Assembly (NCBI RefSeq): GCF_036884655.1
Contig: NC_088347.1
Span: forward strand, 10,346,001-10,410,000
Length of the DNA stretch: 64,000 nucleotides
Source of the DNA: Musa acuminata AAA Group
Lineage: Eukaryota > Streptophyta > Magnoliopsida > Zingiberales > Musaceae
Reading direction: 5' to 3'
The stretch's first letter is position 1, and each line of letters opens with the position of its first letter. Positions 43,521 through 55,038 of this stretch are shown in pieces. The notes under the pieces are model-generated. The model saw only the letters and a list, made by a program, of their open reading frames with translations, had not been told where the DNA came from and ran no database searches. The position numbers were made by a program, and so were the translations under genes.

Positions 43521-43826
43521 TTGATCTCTATTGGAGAACATGAACTCCTTGCTGATTTGATTCTCCTAGAGATCCAAGGTTTTGATATTATACTTGGCAT
43601 GGATTGGCTATCTTCTTATCATGCTAGTATTGATTGCTACACAAAAATAATTACTTTCTGCATACCATATTAGCCTATATTTTACTTTGAGAGCATTAGG
43701 CATGATTTGCCTCCTTGCTTCATATCAACACTTCAAACTTATCGTCTTATGCAGAAGGGTTGTTTTTGTTATATGGTGTGTGTAAAGGAGCATTAAAATC
43801 AGGAAACCCATCTAGATGATATTTCA

Positions 43827-44624
43827 GTGGTCAAAGAGTTCCTTGACGTATTCCCAGATGACTTGCCTGGTTTACCTCTAGATAGAGAGGGTGAATTTGT
43901 TATTGATCTGATCCCTAGTACAACCCCAATATCTAAGTCTCCCTACAGAATGGCACCACTCGAGCTAAAGGAATTAAAGAAGCAACTACAAGAATTATTA
44001 TATAAGGGCTTCATACGACCGTGGGGTGCTCCGGTATTATTAGTGAAGAAGAAGGATGGAACATTGAGGCTTTGTATTGATTATAGACAGTTGAATCAGG
44101 TGACCATAAAAAACAAGTATCCCATACCCAAAATTGATGATTTGTTTGATCAACTGCAGGGTGCACAAGTATTCTCTAAGATTGACCTGAGGTTAGGTTA
44201 CTATCAGTTGAAGATCAAGGAGGAGGATATTCCAAAAACAGCTTTTAGAACTCGATATGGTCACTATGAATTCTTGGTGATGCCTTTTGGTTTCACTAAT
44301 GCCCCTGTAGCTTTTATGGAACTAATGAATAGGATATTTTACCTGCTCTTAGATGACTGTGTAATTGTATTCATTGATGACATATTGGTGTATTCAAGGA
44401 GTAATCAGGAGCATGAGGAACACTTGAGAAATGTATTGTCCATACTAAGAGAAAAGAAGTTGTATGCAAAGTTCAGCAAATGTGAATTTTGGTTAAATAA
44501 AGTTGCTTTCTTAGGCCATGTGATTTCAGGGAAGAGTATATCTGTTGATCCAAAGAAAGTGGAAGCTGAAGTTGAATGAGATGTACTAACAAATATAACA
44601 GAAGTTAGAAGTTTCTTGGGCATG
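43827..44624 (+). pseudogene. pol: Gypsy-C reverse transcriptase
   Basis: Open from 43827 to TGA 44577-44579. Motifs: [17 protein letters not shown] lead-in, [51 protein letters not shown] with the catalytic Asp, [17 protein letters not shown] and [10 protein letters not shown] with the Asp pair. The thumb begins [12 protein letters not shown] and LGHVIS. The TGA replaces a conserved Trp; the frame continues to EVRSFLGM and breaks at 44624 in front of the Gypsy-A2 LTR. The next residues, AGYYRRFVE, are found at 58697. The catalytic core is complete, so the lesions came after its last mobility. Confidence 0.88.
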
Positions 44625-45007
44625 TGTTAGGACTCTAGCTTGGAGAGTCCTAATTGAGAGGGACATTCATGCAAAACTGTTAGGACTCTAGCTAGGAGAG
44701 TCCTAATTAAGAGAGACATTATGTTAGGACTCTAGCTAAGAGAGTCCTAATTGAGAGGGGCATTCATGTAGGAGGTGTTTTCTTAGAGAAGAATTAGGAG
44801 TTGTAAGGGAATAGGAGTCCTATTAGGAGTTAGGGTTTAGAAGCACTATAAATAGCCATGTATTTCTTCTTTTTTGATAAGCAATGGATGAATATTTTCT
44901 GCAGTCTTTGAGCAGCAACTTGGAGGGAGGAACCCCTATAGAGTTCCAAGGAGGCCGATCCCCTAAAGAGATCAACCCCAAGTTTAGAATCTTCAAGGGT
45001 TCTAACA
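44625..45007 (+). repeat. Gypsy-A2 5' LTR
   Basis: TGTTAGGACTC...TTCTAACA, 383 bp. Compared with the 3' LTR it lacks 42 bp between two copies of TAGGAGTC near 44810. A TATA box lies at 44846-44855. Confidence 0.9.
44846..44855 (+). promoter_or_regulatory. TATA box of Gypsy-A2 5' LTR
   Basis: CTATAAATAG, the same site as in the other Gypsy-A LTRs. Confidence 0.7.
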
Positions 45008-45009
45008 CC

Positions 45010-45021
45010 TGGTATCAGAGC
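45010..45021 (+). other. Gypsy-A2 primer binding site
   Basis: TGGTATCAGAGC, 2 bases after the 5' LTR. About 130 bases of leader follow before LINE-M. Confidence 0.88.
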
Positions 45022-45160
45022 AGCGTTCTTGGCATCTCCCTGCCCTTCCACTACCATCCATCAGCCCTCCACAACCACCCAAAGCAATTCCCACAATTGC
45101 TTAAAAGATCGTCACTGAATTCCGTCATCATCTCCACCACCACGGATCATCCTTTGATCT

Positions 45161-45613
45161 TTTTTTGGTAAGTAAAAGTAAATTGATTATGTATAAAGTT
45201 TCTACAAATAGCTTTATCTATACAAGTCATAGACAAAGCCACGTAACTCATAGAGTGCGAATGCGATAGTTATAACTACACAAGCTGTAGACTATAACTA
45301 CCTGTGGGTACATTATTTGGCATCATTCCCATGATCTTTAGCTAATAGCAAAATTAAATTTGATAAAAATATCTTTTTCTCTTCGGGTGAAGTGCTCGGT
45401 TTTGAGATCATGCTCCATACAGGATCTTGAGTATCTAATAATCTCTTTCAATAGCTGAGCATTGTTTACATCTCTCCTTCCACATCCACCAAATAGCGAT
45501 TCTGAAAGAAACCTTTGCCAGTTGTGTAAGAGGCTCTTTTCTTGAGAAACATTGCATGAGGTCGCCTAGTTCTTGGTGCAAGTTTAGTTGTGGCAGTCTA
45601 TTGAGTTCAAATA
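45161..45613 (-). pseudogene. LINE-M 3' segment: ORF2 C-terminus and 3' UTR
   Basis: Minus strand: the C-terminus from FELNRLPQLNLHQELGDL through ERC, with a loss of about 20 bases near 45468 that removes NRIFEGQ-type codons, followed by the 3' UTR and tail. It is the uninverted half of LINE-M. Confidence 0.8.
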
Positions 45614-45930
45614 GCGATGACACTATAGCAGCGACGGTACTATAGCGACGACGACATTGTAGCGGCGACGAGATCTCCCTAGGGCGATCTGACTCCTGTA
45701 GCGTTAGCTTTCTCCCATGGGCGACAATACTATAGCAACGATCTGATCTCCCTTACTGTAGTGGTGATCGGATCTCCTGCAACGTCGGATTCTCCCCAAG
45801 GGCGACAATACTATACCGGCGACCAGATCTCCATAGGGCGACGGTACTATAGCGACGATCTCATATACTGCGACGGTGGATTTTCCCTATGGAAACAATT
45901 CTATAGTGGCAACCAGAAGAGGGATCAAAG
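45614..45930 (+). promoter_or_regulatory. LINE 5' UTR with degenerate CTATAG units, possible internal promoter
   Basis: 317 bp, GC-rich, with recurring GGCGACRRTACTATAGCGACGA-like units (near 45635, 45720, 45803 and 45839) and recurring GATCTGATCTCC or GATCTCC strings. LINEs need promoter activity inside the 5' UTR. That this array supplies it is inference. Confidence 0.5.
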
Positions 45931-47454
45931 ATGGCAGCGACGGCCCCTAGGGCTGGCGACAGTGGCGGGAGGGTTGATACGATGGTAAGACTTCCTACCG
46001 TTACCCCTCAATTGGCTCCTCCTCCATATCTTCTCCAGAGAGAAACTCCTTCGACGAAACAACATCGAAGTAGGTCGCGCTCTAGATCGCGGCAGCCTGC
46101 CCTCATTTCCAGTGACCCTAGGCCTTGGACTAGCCTCTTCAAGGCTCTGGTTGGAAGTCCGGATCTAAGCTTGGAATTCTTTACTCCGGAAGTTCAAGCT
46201 GATAAGAAGATTGTATACGAGACTACTGATTCAGCAGAGCTTATTGAGACATGGTCTATGGCGATTGTTGGCTATGTGGTAGGTCTCAAAACATCTTATT
46301 TTCCACTATCCTCATTTATCAAAACTCGATGGGGAATATAGTCATTTGATCTTCATATGCTGGAGAACGGATTCTTTGTCTGTAAGCTATACTCTGAAGA
46401 AGATTTACAACGGGTCCTCGAAGGATTCTGGGCTATTCGCGGCCATCCAATGATTCTACGACGTTGGTCTCCTGATGTCCGTTTGGAGCTAGATAGCCTA
46501 CAATCAATTCCACTATGGGTATCATTTCAAGGTCTTCCTCTACATCTTTGGAGTCGACGTTTTATTGCAAAGTTATGCAGCACTCTGGGACAACCACTCT
46601 ACATCGACAAAGCAATAGGTGCTCAGACGAGATTAGCATTTGCACGTGCATGTGTACTGGTTTCTTCCGACGAAGATCTTCCAAATGAGGTTTTCTATCG
46701 TGATCTTGATGGGAACACTCGGAAGGTACATGTCTCATATTCCTAGAAGCCACAACGATGTCAGCATTGCTTATCTTTTGGTCATGCAAATGGAGCTTGT
46801 CAGCAAACTCCAAAACAAATAACAAAGGTCTATCGACCACGTCAAGCGCCTCAGCAACAAAGCGAGTCTTCTCTAATGGCAGTAGCACCGATGGTGGCGA
46901 AGAATATTGAGCATTCTGACTCGCAAGGACAGCACCACGGACAGAAGGATAAATCCAAAACTATATCTCTTCCTATAATGTCGGAGCCTTCCACAACAGA
47001 GATTTCCCTTGGTACTAGTGGACAGGAGAAACATAAGTCAGGAACTTCATCTCTTCCAAAATCATTGGATCCGTCCACAATAACTCAACAAACTCAGGCC
47101 CAATCAAATCTCGCCAGCAAGACTATTCTTCCTCAACAAACTCAAGCCACAACAAACATCGCCAACAAGGATATTCTATCTCAACAAATTCATGCCCCAA
47201 CAAACTTTTCTAGCCAGGCTACTCCAACAAGTACTATCCAGGATATTGTGCTGCAACAATCTTATCGTGCTTCAACAAACCCTGCAAATCAAGACCACAT
47301 GATTCAAGGTATTTTAAAGTTAAAAAATCTGCAAGCTGTAGATGAAGTGGATAAATATAGGAATAAAGCCATAAAAGGTAAGGGTATTGTGAGGGAGGAA
47401 AATACAAAACCGAAGGATAAGAAAAAGGATGGTACAGTCCATCCAAAGTCATAG
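45931..47454 (+). pseudogene. LINE-M ORF1: DUF4283 and zinc knuckle RNA-binding protein
   Basis: 507 codons in one frame from MAATAPRAGDSGG to the TAG at 47452-47454. An Arg/Ser stretch (RSRSRSRSRQP) lies at about residues 46-56. A DUF4283-type domain spans about 105-240 (MAIVGYVVGLKTSYFPL, MILRRWSPDV, LWVSFQGLPLHLW). The zinc knuckle CQHCLSFGHANGAC is at 46759-46800. A Gln/Thr/Ser-rich tail follows with repeated NLASKTILPQQTQA-type units and a basic end. Two in-frame TAG codons (46339-46341 and 46744-46746) interrupt it; at the second, LINE-H has TGG. Plant L1 ORF1 proteins bind element RNA. ORF2 starts 38 bases later. Confidence 0.85.
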
Positions 47455-47492
47455 GATGAATACCTTACCACCTTTTCATTTCTTTATTACTA

Positions 47493-50400
47493 ATGAAGAT
47501 AACATGTTGGTATGTTCGCGGACTTAATAAGCCAGAGAAATGTCGGGAGCTCAACAGAATAATCAAGTCTGCCGCATGTGATATTGTTATCCTAGTAGAA
47601 ATGAAAATTAAACAATCGCACGTTCAAGCTCAAAAGAATTTAATATGGCCGGACGCAGAACTGTTTACCAATGACTCAAATGAATATTTTGGTAGAATAT
47701 GGGTCTTATGGCATCCAAACTCTATTAATGCTTGGTTTATTTCTGCTACTGATCAATTCATTCATCTTAAGGTAGAGGATAAAAAGAATTGCTGTCAATT
47801 CAATTTCACTGGTATATATGCTTCAAATAGTATGCAAGAAAGAAATACTCTTTGGTCTGACCTGACTAATATTGCAAATGGTTGTCTCAATGTACCTTAG
47901 ATTGTTCTTGGAGACTTTAATACTGTTCGGTACACAAATGAAACAGAGGGGGGTAGACAACTTTCAGAAAGCCAGCTTCAAAGTTTTAATGATTACATTG
48001 ACACTACAGCTTTGTTTGATATGAAATCTGTGGGTAATTGGCTCTCCTGGAGTAATCAAGGTGCTGCTAACAGAAAAATAATGGCTCGACTTGATAGGTG
48101 TTCGATTAATCATGAATGGTTAACAGTTTACCCAGATTCACTTCTAGAGTATGGTGCTCCTTTGTTTTCTGACCATTCTTTAATGTATATACACGCAGAC
48201 AAAGCGACACCAAGAGGTAAGAAACCATTTAGATTCTTTAACATGTGGAGTACTCATCCTCAATTTCTTGATGTTATCAGATCTGCCTGGAATGTTAATG
48301 TGCATGGATCTCCCCCTTACATCTTATGTCAAAAGCTCAAAGCCTGTAAAACAGCACTAAATGAGTGGAATACAAATACCTTTGGCAATATTACCACCAC
48401 AGTTCAATTTTGCAGGAAGGAACTAATGTCATTGCAACATTAGCTGCAACTTCAACCAAATGATGAGAATATTATCTACAAAGAGATAGAAGCCAGAAAT
48501 AACTTCATGCAAGCCTTAAAACAGGAGGAAAGTTTTGCAAAGTAGAAGTCTCGACAGCATTGGCTTACAATAGGGGATTCCAATACTAAAGGGCTGTTAA
48601 CCATATTAGTAAATGCAGAGACAAAGATGATAATCTTATTGAGAATTTAGATGAGGTTAAAGCACACACAGAGTAATTTTTTTATTCCTTGCTCAATCAA
48701 GCTGGGAAAACTAATAACATTCATGTGGAGCCGACTAGAAAACTTGATTCGGAAGGTATTTCAATCCTCAATGCCCCAATTATGGACGACGAAATTGTAT
48801 GTGTTGTCTTTAAGTCACCAAAGCACAAAAGCCTAGGTCCAGATGGATTTCTAGCTGAATTTAACCAAACTGCTTGGTCTATTATTGGAAATGATGTGAT
48901 CAAGGCTTGCCAACATTTTTTCTCTTCAGGTCATATTCTTAGAGAGATGAATTACACTTTTGTTTCTTTAATTCGGAAGAATGCAGGGGCTGATTCACTA
49001 GAGAACTATCGACCTATATCATTATGCAACTTTATTTACAAGATCATCTCCAATGTATTGGCAAATAGAATGCAAAAGGTAATACACAAGATCATTAGCC
49101 CAAATCAAGCTGCTTTCATCAAAGGGAGAAGTATACATCATAACATTTTGCTTGCTAATGACTTAGTCAAAGATTTGCATTCAACAGCAAGAGGGACAAA
49201 AATATGTTTTAAAGCTGATTTACGGAAAGCCTTTGATTCAGTCAATAGAAAATTTATCTATAAGATGCAACTCGATATGAACTTCCCACAGCAATGGGTT
49301 AATTGGATTCAATCTTGCCTAGAAACTCCAAAGTTTTCGATACTCTTTAATGGCTCACCTATTGGTTTTTTTGGAAGCACGAATGGCATCCGACAAGGTG
49401 ATCCACTCTCTCCATATCTCTTTACTATTGCGATGGAAGGACTTAGCTGTATGTTGGAACATGCAGTCTTAAATGGCAGCATTAAGGTACCCAATGTTGG
49501 CTCTATTCATATATCACATATAACATTTGCAGATGATTTACATATCTTTCTCCAAAATGATCCAACTTCAGTAAAGAACCTGGCTACTATTATGATTGAC
49601 TTTGATATGGTTTCTGGACTTTAGTTAAATCATGCTAAAAGTAAAGTATATATGAGCCCTTACGTTGAGAATAAGGTCTTTATTGCACAATCTTTGGGGG
49701 TTAGTGAGGGAAGCCTGTCAGTTCCTTATTTGGGTCCCCCGCTCATATCCACAGGCATTCACAAAACCCACTGTTAGCCTATTGTGCAAAAAATAAAAAA
49801 TAGAATTTCTTCTTGGAAAAATAGGCTTCTATCAAAAGCAGGACGACTCGAACTCATCCGTTCTGTATTGCACTCTTACTCTATATATTGGTGTAATGCA
49901 TTTCTTCTGCTTGCTGGACTTCTCCAAGATATTGAACGGTTATTAATGCACTTCTTCTGGAATGACACAAATGACAAGGCAATGCATATGGTAAATTGGG
50001 ATAGCATTTGCAAACCGAAAGATGAAGGGGGGCTAAACTTGAGAAATACTAGAGATTGGAATCAAGCATGCCTGGTACAACAACTATGAGATATTTTGCA
50101 AAGCAAATGTTCCTTATGGTCACAATGGGTTTCTGCTATGTATCTTTCAAAGGAATCAATCTGGGAAATTTCAACAAGAACATACAACTATGCAGCTTGG
50201 AAAGGAATTTTAAAGGCAAGGAATTGGTTAATCAAACACATTTCCTATGCAATCTCTTCTGCAACTAGTACTAATATGTGGTACGATCCTTTGGAGAATG
50301 GGAAGAGTATATTTCAATTATATGGTGACAGAATACGAAAAGATCTTGGGGCTCCCAAAGGATGGAAGGTTTCTGAGTTCATTGCTAACGGTACCTGGTG

Positions 50401-50728
50401 TCTCCCTAATCCTATTTCTCCCGAAATGTTATCACTTTGGCCGACTATTATAGCTATTCCAATCAGGAACAACTCTTCAGATATACTTATTTGGCCTCAT
50501 GACAATGGCAAATTTAGTGCCACATCCGCATGGAATCAAATTAGGCAAAGAAATAACAAGTGGGTCCCAAGCAGTTGGATATGGGATCGATCGGGATCAC
50601 AAGGACATTCCTTATGTACATGGCAGGCCCTTCTCAATAAACTACCTACAATAGACAATATGAAAAGAAGAGGTATCTATCATGTTAACCGATGCTCCCG
50701 TTGTTTGCAACAAGAAGAAACTGTTGAC
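47493..50728 (+). pseudogene. LINE-M ORF2: endonuclease, RT, zinc segment
   Basis: Start MKITCWYVRGLNKPEKC. Endonuclease: VEMKIKQ (the family has VETK), VLGDFNTVRY and SDHSLMYIH. Linker: PFRFFNMWSTHPQFLD. RT: SLGPDGFLAEF, GRSIHHNILLAND, KADLRKAFDSV, GIRQGDPLSPYLF and FADD at 49526-49537. Post-RT: EGGLNLRNTRDW, NMWYDPLENGKSIF and CSRCLQQEETVDH, where it ends at the inversion breakpoint. Lesions: TAG 47898-47900 (Trp), TAG 48441-48443 (Glu), TAG 48543-48545, a deletion near 48589 that also shifts the frame, a TAG near 48677, and stops at 49622 and 50087. The target-priming replicase of the LINE; this copy is dead. Confidence 0.85.
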
Positions 50729-52571
50729 CATCCTTTGATCTCCCCGTGAATTACAACAGGTTCTGGTTTCCTATCTTACTGCTGCTGCAATTTAGTTATC
50801 CTTATTCGAAAATCCAAAAAAAAAAAAAAATTATTCCTATATTGCATCATAAACTTTTTGTCACAAAGTTTTCATCTCTACGACGAAAGATACATTGCAA
50901 AACAAATGTTCCTTATGGTCACAATGGGTTTCTGCTAGGTATCTTTCAAAGGAATCAATCTGGGAAATTTCAACAAGAACATACCACTCTACAGCTTAGA
51001 AAGGAATTTTAAAGGCAAGGAATTGGCTAATCAAACACATTTCTTATGCAATCTCTTCTGGAACTAGTACTAATATGTGGTACGATCTTTGGGTGAATGG
51101 GAAGAGTATATTTCAATTATATGGCGATAGAATACGAAAAGATCTTGGGGCTCCTAAAGATTGGAAGGTTTCCGAGTTCATTGCTAACGGTACCTGGTGT
51201 CTCCCTAATCCTATTTCTCCCGAAATGTTATCACTTTGGCCGACTATCATAGCTATTCCAATTAGGAACAACTCTTCAGATATACTTATTCGGCCTCAAG
51301 ACAATGGTAAATTTAGTGCCACATCCGCATGGAATCAAATTAGGCAAAGAAATAACATGTGGATCCCAAGCAGTTGGACAAGGGATCGACCGGGATCACA
51401 AAGACACTCCTTATGTACATGACAGGCCCTTCTCAATAAACTATCTACAATAAACAAAATGAAAAGAAGAGGTATCTATCATGTTAACCGATGCTCCCTT
51501 TGTTTGCAACAAGAAGACACTGTTGACCATCCTTTGATCTCCCCGTGAATTGCAACAAGTTCTGGTTCCCTACCTTACTGCTGTTGCAATTTAGTTATCC
51601 TTATTCGAAAATAAAAAAAAAAAAAAAAAATTTCAATTTTGCTGCATAAAATTTTCGTCACAAAGTTTTCATCTCTACGACGAAAGAAACATAACAAAAC
51701 AAATGTTCCTTATGGTCACAATGGGTTTCTGCTAGCTATCTTTCAAAGGAATCAATCTGGGAAATTTCAACAAGAACATACCACTCTACAGCTTGGAAAG
51801 GAATTTTAAAGGCAAAGAATTGGCTAATCAAACACATTTCTTTTGCAATCTCTTCTAGAACTAGTACTAATATGTGGTATGATCCTTGGGTGAATGGGAA
51901 GAGTATATTTCAACTATATGGCGATAGAATACGAAAAGATCTTGGGGCTCCCAAAGATTGGAAGGTTTCCGAGTTCATTGCTAACGGTACCTGGTGTCTC
52001 CCTAATCCTATTTCTCCCGAAATGTTATCACTTTGGCCGACTATCATAGCTATTCCAATCAGGAACAACTCTTCAGATATACTTATTTGGCCTTAAGACA
52101 ATGGTAAATTTAGTGCCACATCCGCATGGAATAAAATTAGGCAAAGAAATAACAAGTGGATCCCAAGCAGTTGGACATGGGATCGACCGGGATCACAAAG
52201 ACACTCCTTATGTACATGACAGGCCCTTCTCAATAAACTACCTACAATAGATAATATGAAAAGAAGAGATATCTATCATGTTAACCGATGCTCCCTTTGT
52301 TTGCAACAAGAAGACACTGTTGACCATCCTTTGATCTCCCCGTGAATTGCAACAAGTTCTGGTTTCCTACCTTACTGCTGCTGCAATTTAGTTATCCTTA
52401 TTCGAAAATCCAAAAAAAAAAAAAAAATTATTCCTATATTGCTGCATAAACTTTTCGTCACAAAGTTTTCATCTCTACGACGAAAGATACATTACAAAAC
52501 AAATGTTCCTTATGGTCACAATGGGTTTCTGCTAGGTATCTTTCAAAGGAATCAATCTGGGAAATTTCAAC
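50099..52571 (+). repeat. Tandem array of a LINE/gypsy-leader chimera, three units plus partial
   Basis: Each unit is a LINE ORF2 piece (CAAARCAAATGTTCC to CTGTTGACCA) fused to Gypsy-A leader (TCCTTTGATCTCC to GACGAAAGAWACAT). Units start at 50099, 50898, 51695 and 52495, with periods 799, 797 and 800. The last holds only 77 bases of LINE before leader sequence AATTCTACTCTTAC resumes. Each unit carries an A run of 15-19 in the leader part, at about 50815, 51613 and 52412. Open LINE fragments within (for example MWYDPWVNGKSIF at 51872) are copies, not genes. Confidence 0.88.
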
Positions 52572-52595
52572 AATAATTCTACTCTTACAAGACAG

Positions 52596-54820
52596 TATTT
52601 GCATCTCCAAAGTATTGGCAAATAGAATGCAAAAGGTAATACACAAGATCATTAGCCCAAATCAAGCTGCTTTCATCAAAGGGAGAAGTATACATCATAA
52701 CATTTTGCTTGCTAATGACTTGGTCAAAGATTTGCATTCAAAAGCAAGAGGGACAAAAATATGTTTTAAAGCTGATTTATGGAAAGCCTTTGATTCAGTC
52801 AATAGGAAATTTATCTATAAGATGCTCCTTGATATGAACTTCCCACAGCAATGGGTTAATTGGATTCAATCTTGCTTGGAAACTCCAAAGTTTTCGATAC
52901 TCTTTAATGGCTCACCTATTGGTTTTTTTGGGAGCACGAATGACATCCGACAAGGTGATCCACTCTCTCCGTATCTCTTTACTATTGCGATGGAAGGACT
53001 TAGCTGTATGTTGGAACATGCAGTCTTAAATGGCAGCATTAAGGTACCCAATGCTGGCTGTATTCATATATCACATATAACATTTGCAGATGATTTACTT
53101 ATCTTTCTCCAAAATGATCCAACTTCAGTAAAAAACCTGGCTACTATTATGAATGACTTTGGTATGGTTTCTGGACTTCAGTTAAATCATGCTAAAAGTA
53201 AAGTATATATGAGCCCTGACGTTGAGGATAAGGTCTTTATTGCACAATCTTTGGGGGTTAGTGAGGGAAGCCTGCCAGTTCCTTATTTGGGTCTCCCGCT
53301 CATATCCACAGGCAGTCACAAAACCCACTGTCAGCCTATCCTGCAAAAAATAAAGAATAGAATTTCTTCTTGGAAAAATAGGCTTCTATCAAAAGCAGGA
53401 GGACTCGAACTCATCCGTTCTGTATTGCACTCCTACTCTATATATTGGTGTAATTCATTTCTTCTGCCTATTGGACTTCTCCAAGATATTGAACGGTTAT
53501 TAATGAACTTCTTCTGGAATGGCACAAATGACAAGGCAATGCATATGGTAAATTGGGATAGCATTTGCAAACCGAAAGATGAAGGTGGGCTAAACTTGAG
53601 AAATACTAGGGATTGGAATCAAGCATGCCTGGTACAACAACTATGGGATATTTTGCAAAACAAATGTTCCTTATGGTCACAATTGGTTTCTGCTAGGTAT
53701 CTTTCAAAGGAATCAATCTGGGAAATTTCAACAAGAACATACCACTCTTCAGCTTGGAAAGGAATTTTAAAGGCAAGGAATTGGCTAATCAAACACATTT
53801 CTTATGAAATCTCTTCTGGAACATACTAATATGTGGTACGATCCTTGGGTGAATGGGAAGAGTATATTTCAATTATATGGCGACAGAATACGAAAAGATC
53901 TTGGGGGCTCCCAAAGATTGGAAGGTTTCCGAGTTCATTGCTAACGGTACCTGGTGTCTCCCTAATCCTATTTCTCCTGAAACGTTATCACCTTGGCCTA
54001 CTATCATAGCTATTCCAATCAGGAACAACTCTTCAGATATACTTATTTGACCTCATGACAATGGCAAATTTAGTGTCACATCCGCATGGAATCAAATTAG
54101 GCAAAGAAATAACAAGTGGGTCCCAAGCAGTTGGACATGGGATCGACCTGGACCACAATGACACTCCTTATGTACATGGCAGGCCCTTCTCAATAAACTA
54201 CCCACACTAGACAATATAAAAAGAAGAGGTATCTATCTTGTTAACTGATGCTCCCTTTGTTTGCAACAAGAAGAACCTGTTGACCACCTCTATTTTGCTT
54301 GTGATTATACAAAATGGATATGGAAGGAGATTCTCCAGCGATTTGAACTCAATAGACTGCCGCAACCAAACTTGCACCAAGAACTAGGCGACCTCATGCA
54401 ATGTTTCTCAAGAAAAGGGTCTTTTACACAACTAGCAAAGGTTCCTTTCAGATGCGCTATTTGGTGGATATGGAAGGAGAGATGTAATAGAATCTTTGAA
54501 TGTCAACACACAAACAATGCTCAGCTCTTGAAAGAGATTATTAGAGACTCAATATCCTGTATGGAGCATGATCTCAAAACCGAGCACTTCACCCGAAGAG
54601 AAAAAGATATTTTTATCAAATTTAATTTTGCTATTAGCTAAAGATATTGGGAATGATGCCAAATAATGTATCCACAAGTAGTTATAGTCTACAGGATGTG
54701 TAGTCATAACTATCACATTTGCACTCTATGAGTTACTTGGCTTTGTCTATGACTTGTATAGATAAAGCTATTTGTAGAAACTTTACACATAATCAATTTA
54801 CTTTTACTTACCAAAAAAAA
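52596..54820 (+). mobile_element. LINE-N: 5'-truncated LINE in the Gypsy-A2 leader
   Basis: The 14 bp TSD CTCTTACAAGACAG is at 52582-52595 and 54821-54834, and the element ends in poly-A. About 7 bases (TATTTGC) at the 5' joint do not match the LINE. Confidence 0.9.
52603..54641 (+). pseudogene. LINE-N ORF2: RT to C-terminus
   Basis: It opens within RT (VLANRMQKVIHKIISPNQAAF) and stays open to 53829, 404 codons, the longest LINE reading here. Motifs: GRSIHHNILLAND, KADLWKAFDSV, DIRQGDPLSPYLF and the catalytic FADDLLIF near 53090, then LPVPYLGLPLIS, EGGLNLRNTRDW and WKGILKARNWL. A 5-base loss at 53821 (GGAACATACTAAT) shifts the frame; a stop occurs at 54048 and another near 54162. The zinc segment CLQQEEPVDHLYFAC and the C-terminus to IKFNFAIS are at 54261-54641. 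It has few lesions and is likely one of the younger LINEs. Confidence 0.85.
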
Positions 54821-54834
54821 CTCTTACAAGACAG

Positions 54835-55038
54835 CACATACTTGCTGCAACTTCTACGGATTTCTGTCAAACCTTTGCTACCATCTACCATAGATCCCAA
54901 ACTTTTATCCACAACCCTAAAACTCTGCCAAACCACACCCTCAAACTGTACCCAAAATAGCCACAAAACAAGCCTAAACCGTAGCCTACATCCATCAATC
55001 CACCACCCCTTTCAACCATCACTTATCTCAACCTATAC
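54835..55038 (+). other. End of Gypsy-A2 leader
   Basis: It matches 8831-9032 of Gypsy-A1 with a few substitutions and leads directly into gag. No coding is supported. Confidence 0.75.

Larger units (their letters stand above)
45161..50728 (-). mobile_element. LINE-M: full-length LINE with 5' inversion (twin priming)
   Basis: Left to right: poly-T and antisense 3' end (45161-45613), then the LINE 5' UTR, ORF1 and ORF2 in sense (45614-50728). The antisense part ends at FELN codons and the sense part ends at EETVDH codons, about 55 bases apart in the intact order, so the two pieces are one LINE cut once and inverted. The 13 bp TSD CATCCTTTGATCT is at 45148-45160 and 50729-50741, within the Gypsy-A2 leader. 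It is the only copy in the window with a complete 5' end. Confidence 0.88.

Noticed and set aside
43827..44579. Endogenous pararetrovirus (badnavirus-like) RT
   Set aside because: The RT is followed, after removal of the insertion, by an integrase with zinc domain and D-D-E residues, and is bounded by LTRs with primer and polypurine sites. It is a Ty3-gypsy retrotransposon.
45614..50728. Independent plus-strand LINE insertion
   Set aside because: It has no 3' end or poly-A and stops about 55 bases short of where the adjoining antisense piece starts, so it is the inverted half of LINE-M.
52615..53829. Possible host gene annotated as RNA-directed polymerase or ribonuclease H protein
   Set aside because: It is a TSD-bounded, poly-A tailed LINE copy that begins in mid-domain.
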